A DNA stretch of 64,000 nucleotides from Isoetes taiwanensis. Lineage: Eukaryota > Streptophyta > Lycopodiopsida > Isoetales > Isoetaceae. A program made the position numbers and the translations under genes. The notes under the pieces are model-generated. The model was not told the origin of the DNA and did not search any database. It saw only the letters and a list, made by a program, of their open reading frames with translations. Each line of letters opens with the position of its first letter. The first letter of the stretch is position 1. Positions 38,069 through 49,500 of this stretch are shown here, one piece after another. The stretch is from contig JAJEKV010000835.1 in assembly GCA_021234155.1 (NCBI GenBank), positions 1-64,000 of the forward strand. Direction: 5' to 3'.

Positions 38069-38480
38069 GCAGAGGCCTAAACTTGAATGCGGCAAAATCA
38101 TAGGAAGAGAGGAAACAAAAAGGGGTTTCGCGGCTTCATTGTAGAATCGGGAAACCAATACCTTGTAAAAAACATTATATGCTAACTGAAGAAACATTAA
38201 AAACAAATACCTTTGTAAGTGTGAACAAAAATCATCTCATTGTTAGAATACTCGTGTAGATCCAGAGGGCGATACACATGCACACACATGCACAATATCA
38301 GTTTGAAAGCAAGCAGAGGGCTCGGCTTTGAATGCTGCGACCAAATCATAGGAAGGGAAACAAAGGGGTTTTCGCGAAGGCACTACATTGTAGAATCGAA
38401 GCAATACCTTATTGAAAAACATTATGCTAAGCGGAAGAAACATTAAAAACAAATACCTTTGCAAGTGTGAGCAAAATCCA
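38069..38480. repeat. Direct tandem duplication, period 244 bp
   Basis: The block at 38,069-38,236 starts GCAGAGGCC and holds CATAGGAAG, TTGTAGAATCG and AACATTAAAAACAAATACC. It recurs at 38,313-38,480 in the same orientation. Between them the CACACATGCACA-type sequence at 38,270-38,293 resembles the microsatellite at 38,583. Confidence 0.8.
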
Positions 38481-38582
38481 TACGGTGGTGAAGTAAAATC
38501 CACTCGACGAAATAAGAATCAAGAGACGATGCAATGCACCACCACATGCACACATGCGTACACTTACCTTGCATGCGCCGTA

Positions 38583-38641
38583 ACATGCACATGCACACAC
38601 ATGCATGTGCATACATGCACATGCATGTGCATCACATGCAC
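38583..38641. repeat. Alternating purine-pyrimidine ACATGC microsatellite
   Basis: From 38,583 to about 38,632 purines and pyrimidines alternate without a break, using ACATGC, ACAC and ATGCAT words. The run also contains the self-complementary word TGCATGTGCA against TGCACATGCA, so it can form hairpins. Left-handed Z-DNA is the classical structure for such tracts. Confidence 0.85.
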
Positions 38642-38937
38642 GCCGCCAGTGTTCATTACCTGAAACATCAGAGAAAAGACAACAACCACCGGATTTTGCT
38701 CCGCTTGAAAATCAAACATTATAAAGGTGCGCTCAGAAATACTATTTAGTACCTCCAGCAGACACAACAATGAGGAAATCATAGAAAAAACCATATGAAA
38801 AAGCGTATAAAATCTAAAGTAACCTGTTATTATGCCTACATATTGGGTACGTAGGGATGCATATCCTAATTGGCCCCGGGATCTGTCGTTGTTGTAAGGT
38901 TTTCCTCTTAGTGTCTTCGTTTTACTTGATTTCTTAG

Positions 38938-39168
38938 GGTGAGAAGAAGCAGGCTCCAAACCTTGAGGAAAACATGGAGCACGCTAATAATATGCGCTAT
39001 GCCATCACGATGATTGCTCTCGCACTCATGTTTTGGTGGCGTTCTAGCAGTATTGTATTTAGCCACAGCCAGTTATTACCTGGGTCTATATCCACGGGGG
39101 CTTTATTGGTTGACTTGCATTAGCTGCTGGTGAGGAGATTGGATTTAGAACAAAGCCGTTAGGCGGTA
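38938..39168 (+). pseudogene. Possible exon of an unassigned membrane protein
   Basis: After a plausible acceptor (TTTCTTAG, ending 38,937) the frame reads GEKKQAPNLEENMEHANNMR, then a hydrophobic run YAITMIALALMF. With a one-base shift at about 39,033 another hydrophobic segment follows (GGVLAVLYLATASYY). A donor GTAAGT lies at about 39,169. Further hydrophobic blocks in the + strand lie at 39,672-39,740 (after TTGCAG) and 39,930-40,020. This looks like part of a multi-pass membrane protein, but I cannot name the family, and the continuity depends on frame changes. Confidence 0.3.
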
Positions 39169-40029
39169 AGTGGCCTGGATTCGCGGGTCATCATTGTTGT
39201 AAGATTTTTAACCATACGGGTATGAGTTCAACATTCTTTCTTTTCTCATGGCATGAGTATGGTAGCGAGTTTGACCTCTCAAAATCCGCGGCGAAACGCT
39301 ATTTACATCATGAGTAGATGTCATTTGTGTCTTCCATTGGTCTCCGGTGAAAAAGTTTTCCCTTTTAATTTAGCATGCTAAAAAGTTAGCTAAAATTCTT
39401 AGATTGGTTGTATTGATTATAGTTCCGTAGGCAAAGAAATGGGTTTTTTTGATGTGTGGTGTTGATGTGAACGCTATCCCGGATAGCCAAAGGTCGAGAT
39501 GAGCATATTATTGATAAATTTTTAGCATGGAAGGCTTACGTCATATGGGCCAATGTTGGACTTGGAAGGTATGATGGTGCTTTGGTTTTCTACGTTTTTT
39601 ATACTGTCGGCCTCAAAGGTAACATTTTCTTAGTTTTCTTATAGTGCAATATCATTTAATTTCTATTGCAGGGGCATCTCTTCTTCAATGGGTGTATCTT
39701 TTGGCTATGGTGAGTTTTGCATTAGGCTCACTTGTGGGTATTTCAAAATAATGAGGACATCGGATAAATCTTTGAATTCCATTGAAGGCGTATTGCATCT
39801 GCAAAATCTATTATTGTGGTTATTAGTTGCATGGTTGTGTGCAAAAATTATATGGCACTTTTGAGATAGGAATCAATATATATTACAGAAGCTTCCAGCA
39901 GTTCATATAAGCATTTAGAAGGCTAGCTCGGTGGAGCACAACTTGCGATCCATTTCTTCGTGATATTCATTGTTGTCTTTGTGCTCATTGTTCATGGTTT
40001 TATAGTGGATCTATTGTCAATTGGTCCAG

Positions 40030-40370
40030 CTTACGGTCTTTCTTTTGGAATGGACCTTGTGCCACCATAATGGAAATGCACGAGGGAAATAGCGCCATGC
40101 CTCCACTTGCGGCTTAGGTAAAAGTCGGTACGTAAATTCATGAGATAAAATTGTATGGATATACTAGGGTTTAAAGCTTTTGAATTTGTGCCACTAAACT
40201 TACAACCTTTCTTTTGGAATGGACCTTAACCCTTACCATAATGTCGAAATGCACGGGAAATGACTGCTTGCCATGCCTCCCACTTATGGCTTAGGTAGGA
40301 ATCAGTAAATTCATAGATAAAGTGATGTATATACTAGGGTTTTAAAACCTGAATTTGTAGAACATATATT
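40030..40370. repeat. Tandem duplication, period 169 bp
   Basis: Unit one (40,030-40,198) and unit two (40,199-40,370) abut directly. Both run from CTTACGGTC or CTTACAACC plus TTTCTTTTGGAATGGACC to TATACTAGGGTTT and GAATTTGT. Differences are mostly small indels. Confidence 0.88.
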
Positions 40371-43300
40371 TACAATTATTTTCATGCTACAACCTGCATA
40401 ATGAATTAAAACGGCATTTTCTATCTTGACATGGACCTTAGCATGGGTATAGCCCCATATCTTCTATAGGCATGCAGATGGAAGCGTGTTACTAAGAATT
40501 AGAGGCGTTTGCATCATTTAGAATTAGAGAACAACATGAATTGATCCTTTGCATTTTGCTAGGCGGCGTATTAACAGCATGTTATAACATGCATTGACAT
40601 TGAAAATCGAGGAATTTGGGCAACACTTTAATCTTAGTTGAATGGGATAAGCTATTTTGCAATACGAAAATATGAGCTCTGAGTCACATTTGTAAGCAAT
40701 CTTTGTAACAATCTTATGCTCTTTCAGGTCGGTTTATAGTTAAAATTTTTGATTTCTAGACCTACATTTATGCTGTTGAATGTGTGTTGTAGAAAATCAC
40801 AGATTATATCGAGATCATGCAAAAGAGGATATATGTATGGCCAATGAGTTCGCCCCAAGGCATAATCGAGAGAATCTGAGGATCTCCAAAATTGTCAAAA
40901 TTTATGTTTGGGCCTCACTTAAGTTATGTGAGCTAATAAAATTTGAAGCGGCCAGGTGTGAGTTTCGCCAATTATACTGTAGGACAAGACCACACCAAGC
41001 AAATCGTTTTGATGACTTGATAAATGGTTGCCAACGGCCGGTTTCCCATTATTCCAGCACCATTGGACATATAATCATACACCAGCGATTCCCACCCTTT
41101 GTATGGCATATAGGCTTAAAAGATTGAGGTGCCTCAAATGAAGAAGCACCATAGAAACGCCAATTGCGGCTCACTCGATTGTTTCTTGAAAGAGCACTTT
41201 CACGATTACTCTCTATTACCATATGCCCACGAAACTTTTGTAAACTTTTTAAAATCTTCCTTTTTCAATCATCTCATAGCAAAGGTGAGTGGTGCGTTTT
41301 GCATGATTGGCATCAGGAGATATAAATGCAACAATCAATGGCGGTGGTGACTACTTATATTTCGCGAGATGATTGAATTAAATTATACTTGTTGCGAGAT
41401 GATTGAATTAAGTAGATTTCGCATCTTAAGCGATGTCTTTTGACATAATGCGGTCAATAGCCTTGGACTGGGGGATTGGCAACATGGTCATGATCTCTTG
41501 TTTTTCCTGCGTCTTTGTGGTGGTAGAATTGGTAGTTGAACACAATGAAGTTCCTGGCATCGCACCTTTTTATTAGAAAGGATGCGTTGAATTTAGAAAA
41601 ACAAGAAAATCTGTTTATTATTAATTTATCAAATAGAATTGAATGACAGGGTTATGTGATAAGCATTAATAGTCAATGCCTTGGGGCCCAAATTTTTAGT
41701 ATTACCCTTTATCCCTATAAATTGGTTATGGAATGTAGCCCGATAAGCATTAAGAATGGTTTGATGCCTTGGGGGCCAAGATTTTGAGAAAAGAGGGCCC
41801 AACTTGGCCCTGTATGTAATAGCAGTATGTAACCAATGGTTTGAACAAATGGTAGCTATGATTCTTATGAAAATTTGGATTATGTTTAGAAACGATCATG
41901 GATTATTAACATTAGCATGGGATGCAAGGTTGGCCAAGAGATGACGGATAAAAACTACGCTCATATAAAATCAAGGTAAAATGGAATTTATGTTGTTTAC
42001 CTAATCATCTACAATCATTTAAGCAAGCTTACACAACTTGACATTATGATAGACTTTTTTGTAAAGATCGCTATTATGTTTAGAATTAAAATTTTGTTGA
42101 ACATTGTGTCCTCATGAACCACCCAGTATAAATGGCATTCCATATTTTCTTGAAATCACGGGTCTTTACCGTTAATAAAGGTGAACTTCCCATTGAATAA
42201 ACTTTTCATATCCAGCAAAAGCCAGCACATGGCGATCCTCAAAAGCCCTTAGCTCTAGGTTGTGTTGTTCCATCAAATTGCATATAGTACATATCCACCA
42301 TTTTAAATTGCATATTTATTCTCCTACAAAACAAATACTCCTTTCACCAGTGATTGCAACTCATGTGCCTTTTGTAGTTCATGTGGTGCCCAGCGAGAAT
42401 TTTGAGAAGATATTAGGTAATATCGTTTGTAACTTCCTACTTCCTACTTCTCATATTCGTCTATGTTTCTCCATTGTTGTTATGCTTTCTGCGCGACCTT
42501 GGATGTAGTTCTCAAGGAAAAGATGTTCGTCAAACTCTTGTGACTCCATAGTAAGAGGCCCTCGATTACCCGAGTCATTGTGAGAGGGTCATCTTTACTT
42601 CCATGATTTATCCCACCACTCCGCTTCACTTGGGCTTGGAATGCATTAAAATGAACTTGCGTCTCAAAAATAATTATCACATAAATTCTTTGAAAGAATA
42701 CAACCGAATGGACCGAATGCTGCACCGGCGCACATGAAGATTTCCTCCCAATGATAATGCATATACCCTCGTAGAAGATCCTATTGTTTACATTATTCCC
42801 CAACCGGATAACACCACAGCACGATTTGAAGTCTGTTGTCGCCAGTAAGCACATGGTACTTCGCTGGAATTTACACATTAGGTCAGCCGGACCGGGGCAA
42901 TCCCAGCCCGCGGAACCGATGGTGCACGCTAATCCTCGTATGAACAACCACTAAACTCAACAATTAATTTGCAAGTTTAGTTCACCACACGACTCTCTAA
43001 TAAACATACAACTGTTTGGCACTCTTTTCAATCCGCATTCGGTAAAACAAATGCGGTACAAAACAAGTAATAGCAATGAGTGACAAAATTGGCCTACCAT
43101 TATCATTACAAATCACATCAGAGGCCTCCATATTCAAACCCTACAATTTTGGTATCAACCTTAGGTTATATGTAGAGATCTTAGCCATAATTTTCGCCGA
43201 CAAACAACCAATTGAACAAACCACTTCTTTTAGGTATTTTACATCCTTGCTACTAACATGCACCTAAGCCCCACCTATAGAACGCATTATTGCAAAATCA

Positions 43301-45540
43301 CAACATACAAGCTTTTGAAGGCATGGATGGTATTCATGTTTCTTTGCTCTTGAACTAATAAGTCATTTAGATCATAGCCTAATACAGCACTTTATTATAG
43401 AAGTAGTGCCAAACCAATATCAACTTAAAATTCAGCGGTGCCAGTTTTCTTAAAACACTTGTAGGCTTTAGATACAACATCTTTGAAGTAGAACTTGGGC
43501 TAAATTGATGTTTGAAAAAAGCTAACATAAATTTCCTATTCAAAGAGCAAACTGTTGCTAATGAAATCAATTTATTTAATCCTTTGACATATAGTTGGAA
43601 GTATAATATATCATCATTTGGAGGTGTAAAAGGTGTGGTGGTTTAGTTTTTTCAATGACGAAATCAACTAGCCTAGATTATATATGAATTATTTGAATAT
43701 AATATTTCATAAATTTCCTTTGGCATTTTTTAATCTTTGCAACATCAAAGATTAAAAATAATAATAACATCAAGGTTTTGGAACTAAAAATTTGAATGAA
43801 CAATTCAAGCCTCAACTAAGGAATCATCCCAATAACACATGTGCTTTGTAAGTGCATCTTGTGCATTTTGCTCTTCGGGCACAAATGCCACCTCTAATCA
43901 ATTGAGTAATGCTAGGTAAATTGGATAGATATACTTTCACCAAATCACGCATCACATCTCAAATCTCACCAAATGGAAGTATAAAAAAGAGTATATTGCA
44001 GTACAAAATTACACCATGAATCTTATTTCTAGTATTGTACAAGGGAAGGAAAAGACAAACACATGTCTTACGTTTATCTTTTTTTTCCAATCTTTAACCC
44101 TCTGGCTTTAATGTTTTTGACTAAGGTTTGCATACCTTACTATAAAAAGTACCTTTGATGGAACTTTTAAAAAACCTTAATAAGCTGCACCTCTATCTAG
44201 TTAAAAGATATATATTTTTGATCAACATGTAAATATACATATATACAATGTAACATCTTTGAATCTAGCACAATTTAAGTACCATCTATTTGATTAGATG
44301 ATAATACATCTAATACGTATTCTATTTATGTTTGGTCTTATTAATCATTGAGATATGATTAGATAATATCTCTAACTTTGAGAAAGGCTAATATTCTTAG
44401 CTATATTAAGGTAGTATTTAGATATTATTCAAAGGATAATATCTCTAAGTTTTGAAGCTAAATCATAGTAACCTTCAATTTCTTTATTTTTTTGTATAGT
44501 TCTCATGTTGGGTATTTGCATTATCTCAAAATTTTTTCTTTTTTGATGGTAAAAATCCATCTGTTTGAATTTTTCTTCTTGGATATAAATAGAATATGCA
44601 AATATGCAAACTAGATATTCCACAAGATGCCAAAACCAGTTACCCAAACCCCAGTTGCCTGTTTTTATCAAAACAACACCCATATGTCGTGCGGAAAGAG
44701 ATAAAGACACCACATATTTGAAGGATGACATGTGCTTATGTAGACTTTAATATGACTTCGACAACTAGATAATAATGTACCACAAGAGTAGTAAATGGAT
44801 TTGAATACATGTCTTACCTTGCACATGTCTATTCTATTCTATTCCTTGCACATTGGGCTTCAACAAAAAGAAACATATTTTAGATAACAATATTTGAAGT
44901 CAAAACTATCATTGCACTTAATTGTTAAGAGGACACGTGTAGCATTAGCAGCATGCAGATGCTAGCAGATCAATCAACATATAGTTATAAAGTAAGAACA
45001 CTGGCATAAACAACAGATGAGGGTGCATTATTTTCTACTGTGCACTTTTAAAATGGTTCAAAACAGGTCATGAATGACGTTGTCATGGATGACAAGCAGG
45101 GACATTACTAGCTGGAAAAGCGGATTGATCGGAACGCAACAAGGTGTAGGGGTAACATCAGAGGGTCAACACAGTCTAGATTGGGACAATGAGGACAATT
45201 GAGATAAGGATGGAAAATGTCGGATGCACTGGTAGAATAGAGGAGGGAAGGAGGCAGAGGCGGGGGATATTCGAGCAGGAGGAGGGAACATGACGGTGGC
45301 CGAGAACTCTGAGAAGTGGAGGAAAAAGGCAGATGGAGTCAAGGGAACCCTAAGTAGGGGGACATGCCAACATGTGGGCAATTTAAAGTCAAACAAATTG
45401 GGAATGGTTTGGTAAAAGTCCTCATGTGCAAATGGTGAATGCCATAATAGGCGGGGTAAAAATAAATCAATGGTTCACATGAAATAAGTTCGCTTTACTA
45501 ACGAAAAAAAGGAAAAAAAAGGTTCGCTTTTTATAAAAAA
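40371..45540. other. Unassigned AT-rich stretch upstream of the kinase gene
   Basis: No gene recognised. The longest open frames are 40,780-41,127 (+) and 42,480-42,947 (-, 155 codons). Neither shows a motif I know, and there is no second copy to test for coding constraint. At 41,365-41,415 the word GCGAGATGATTGAATTAA repeats. From 43,600 to 45,100 the sequence is very AT-rich and looks non-coding. Confidence 0.5.
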
Positions 45541-45547
45541 GGGTCCG

Positions 45548-45770
45548 ACGTGGCGCTCAGGGTCAAAACAATGGCAAACAGAATGCCGTACGTCGTGCAT
45601 TCTTGCCGTACGTCCGGCAGTCTCCGATGCCTCCCCTTTATTAATGCCTGTCTTTTCATCCGGCGGTTCTCGTCGACCGAGAACGGATTTCACAGTTACG
45701 ATGGGAGAAAAAGTAATACACATAGCTTGCACGTGCATTGCCACGTCGGACCCACGTCGGCTGCCACGTG
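45548..45770 (+). promoter_or_regulatory. Cluster of ACGT cores with two G-boxes upstream of the kinase
   Basis: Seven ACGT cores lie at 45,548, 45,590, 45,610, 45,731, 45,743, 45,754 and 45,766. Those at 45,730-45,735 and 45,765-45,770 are perfect CACGTG G-boxes, and two others read CACGTC. Such clusters bind plant bZIP and bHLH factors in light- and ABA-regulated promoters. The cluster ends about 610 bases before the start codon. No clear TATA box could be placed. Confidence 0.5.
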
Positions 45771-45779
45771 GGCGGCTCC

Positions 45780-46379
45780 ATGGTGCAAACTTTGAGCACT
45801 GTTTTTTGGAGGAACAAAGAGCGGGGACGATTTTTTTTTTTGTTTTAATCGTTTGTTGATGATAGAAGGAGGCCGCCGGGTTGGAATTCCTTCTTGAATA
45901 TGGTCCTTTACCGCCGCTGCAGCATCCTTGACCTCAAAATAAGCGCCTCAGTTCTTCGCCGGAGTTTTCGCGGCGACCAATTCGGTGAAAATCAACCCCC
46001 GGAAGTGGTTATTGGAGAAACCCTCTTTTCCGTTCTAATTCTGTTGAATTTTCTTCGCATTTCAACAAAGCTGCTTCTGACTCACATTTTGAAGCTAGGA
46101 TCAATTCTTGAGTTTTGATACATATTAATTCTGGCTTGTCCGCTGCATTTTCTTGCCTTTTGGAGCAATTTGCTTGATAATTACCTCTTTTGAACGAGCC
46201 AACAATTGGAACTCGTTCACTGCCTCTTGTTGGTTTTCTTCCAGCTTCAAATTTTCGTAGAAGGATCTACTTTGCTGCTGTTGGAGCAGCTTTGCCTTGG
46301 CAGATTGATTTCCATCTTATTTTCTGTTGGCAGCGTTTTTCTGCAAAAAGTATTTGGCGGAAACATTGATCATTAAGTT
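45780..46379 (+). other. Probable 5' untranslated region of the kinase gene
   Basis: The 600 bases before the start codon are pyrimidine-rich and punctuated by TTCTTCGCCGG and TTGCTGCTGTTGG words, as in plant leaders. CAG/CTG triplets are frequent, unlike the repeat regions. A 5' UTR intron is possible but its borders cannot be set. The in-frame context before ATG is TTAAGTT. Confidence 0.4.
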
Positions 46380-46541
46380 ATGGGGATAAAGGAGAAGAAA
46401 CAGTATTCTGTTATCTCTACAGATTATCATTTGTTGGAAGAAAATAGGCCAGGGCAGTACTGGAACGGTGTACAGAACAGTGTGTTTGCCGTTCAACGAA
46501 GTTTCTTAGCGATCAGAAATTGGATCTTGAAAAGTGTTGCG
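46380..46541 (+). other. Kinase exon 1: start codon, glycine-rich loop, beta-3 strand
   Basis: The ATG opens MGIKEKKQYSVISTDYHLLE, matching the short N-terminus of the family. After dropping one A near 46,443 the next codons give GQG-x-TGTVYR, a standard GxGxxGxV nucleotide loop. The beta-3 strand then reads LAIR where the family has VAIK, followed by LDLEKC after another one-base shift. The donor GTAATT begins at 46,542. Confidence 0.8.
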
Positions 46542-49500
46542 GTAATTTGGTACGCCCACTAACTTCTTCCTATAAACTGTGATAAGGTGTTTGAAAATCA
46601 TTCATGCAGAGTAGCTTGAGCTGATTAAGCCCAGGCAAAACCTGCTTTTCTGCTGGAACAAAGGTTAAGTTAGTTAAGTCCAAACAAAACGCATGAGTGG
46701 TTTTATGCTTTGAACAAGAGGCTCCATTATTCTGAAAATGTTTTGCTTGAAGACCCTACTCGGTCTGTTTGGTTTGTCGATAGATGATATCTATTGCTTC
46801 TTTCGTTGCATGTTTCTTTTGCACTTGTTCATTCGACTTTCAGGACGATGTTAGGAGGGAAGCACAAACCATGGTTCTGATTAATCATCAAATGTTGTGC
46901 GGGCTTTTTTGTTCATTTGTTGTTAGTCAGCATCTTTGGGTCGTCATGCCTTACATGGGTGGAGGATCATGCCTTCACATTATGAAAGTGTCATTTCCTG
47001 ATGGCTTTGAGGAGCAAATTATTGCTACAATTCTAAAAGGAATGTTTGAAGGCTTTAGAATATCTACATCGGCAAAGGACACATCCATCGTGATGTGAAG
47101 GTTTTTTCTCTCTACTATCTTATATTGCAGAGAATTACAAGCTACAGGAGTTTATTTAATTGAGTATAAGAATGGTAATTCATGATATTGTTTAAGGCTT
47201 AAAACATTGGCTATTGCTGGTAACATTTTGATTGATGAAAACGGAGCAACAAAACTTGGGGATTTGAGGGGTGGCAGCTTGCATGTTTGAAGCGGTGTCA
47301 TAAAATGGTCAAGGAACACATTTGTTGGGGCGCCATGCTGAGTTCGTGACATGGATCAAGATTGTATAATCTATTTAGGTTAATATTTATCAGGAGTAAT
47401 TTTCTGCAGGATGGCACCAAGTGATGGAACAACTGAATGGTTACGATTTTAAGTAAGTATTTCTTATCTTAATAGGCATGCGGGTCTTTTCAAGTATTTG
47501 TTTTGCATGCGGTATCCTTCTCCAGGCTGAAGAATTTTTTTAGTCATAAATTCAAATTTGGTCCCATTCTTTTTGGTTAAAAAGTAAGGGTATGCATGTC
47601 ACATGTAGCTATAGAAGGGCTATGATATGCAAACTAGGGTGCTAGAATGATTGCATTTCTATCTAGCCAGAGATTTTTTTGTTAAGAGCTGGAAGGAGAG
47701 TTCATGTTTTCTATAATAGCTTAACTTGATAGTGATGTATTGAACAGGGCAGATATATGGTCTTTCGGAATTACTGCCTTGGAGACTAGCACATGGACAT
47801 GCTCCCTTTTCAAAAGTACCCTCCCATGAAGGTACACATATCATGCAAGGTGCCATTCAAACTTCACTATGCATATTGCCAACTGTATGAAATTATCAGT
47901 GAGTTTGATTCAATGCATTATGGAACTTTTAGGTACTGTTGATGACATTACAAAATGCTCACATCTCTGGTCTTAGCTATGCAAGGGACAAAAAGTATTC
48001 AAAGGTAGATATGATGTCAACTGTTTTCTATTTGTTATGTTTTTTCTGGCATGGAGGACCATCTTTAAAAGGTCCCTGAGAATAAAAGGCGATAAGGGAA
48101 CTGGATAGATGCTAAGATCACGATGTTGGTGCTTGTTATTGTGAATAGGCATTCAAAGGAATTAATTGCAATGTCTGGTCAAAGACCCTACAAAGAGACC
48201 AACTGCTGAAAAAGCTGTTAAAGCACTCATTTTTAAGAGTGCAAAATCAAATGAATCCCATTTGCTCGTCATTTATTTGAGGGCGCTACTTTACTGCGTG
48301 TCAGAAATCTTAAGGTAAGAAGTTATGAGAATGCAACTAATTTCGGTTTGCTGGAAATTGTTCTTAGTGGATGACATGTAAAATGGGCAATGATTAACAG
48401 CTGAAAAAGCATCTGAGCTTGCTGAAAAGAAAGTGCCGCTATATGAAGAACAGGAAGAAAGGTCTCAGGTATTTTGCACATAACATCTTTGTTTTGAATC
48501 TTATTATGATAACTTGAATGTGTGGGATATTCTGCTTAGAGGCAGTATAAGCGTGGTGTAAGTGGTTGGAACTTTGATGTGGAAGACTTGAAAGCTCAGG
48601 CAGCATTGGTAAAGTTGCTTGAAGTCTTTGCTTAACATCTCATCATATCACTCTGTAGATTGATTGGATGTTTCTTAGACAGATTCAAGATGATTATTCT
48701 CCCATACTTAAAAAGAAATGATGATGAACAAGCCAAATTTTGTTCTCTGAAAGCTGATGGTTTTCACAGTCTTGAGTCAATTAAGTTGGAAAATATACCA
48801 GAGGTGAGTAAATTGTTGTTTTATTTTCTCTTCTATTGAGCTTAGCCGAATATGTGTCTCATTGCGGAGTAGTTGAAGTTAAGCTCAGTACCTGTGGCAA
48901 TGCAACCAAGCTTGCACATGCTCATAAGCCGCAGTAGGTCTTTTTATGTTTCAAAACCTTCTAATTCTTTTGTTATCATCAGGAACAACCATTTTGAATC
49001 CCTTTTGTTTTCAATACACATCTGTTATAAGTGCGTGGAAGGCTAGTGGCATATTGTATCTATAAACTCCACAATTTATCAAATAGTATTGTTAAACACC
49101 TTATGCACGACTGTGCTGTTCTTGTCAGTTCATTTGCTTGGGAAGATGTTCACGACCGTAATGACCAATGCAACCCAAGCTTGCATATGCTCATAACCTG
49201 TAGGTTTTACAAAACCTTCTAATTCTTTTTGTTATCAGTTTGAATCTTTTTGTTTTCAATACACATTATCTGTTATAAGTGCATGGAAAGGCTAGTATAT
49301 TGTTCTAAAACTCCACAATTTATCAAATAGTAATTCGACTATTGCTGTTCTTATCAGTTTTGCTTGGGAAGATGTTCTGACAATGACCTGTCAACAATGC
49401 AACCCAAACTGCATATGCTCATAAGCACAGTGGTTCCTAGAAACCTTCTAATTCTTTTTGTTATCAGTTTGAATCCCTTTGTTTTCAATACATTATCTGT

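Noticed and set aside
38564-38959. 131-codon - strand frame
   Set aside because: Its C-terminal third is a translation of the ACATGC microsatellite and the rest overlaps the better + strand exon candidate.
42480-42947. 155-codon open frame on the - strand, the longest in the window
   Set aside because: The translation has no motif I know, no neighbouring exon signals and no second copy. One frame of this length is expected by chance among six frames of 64 kb.
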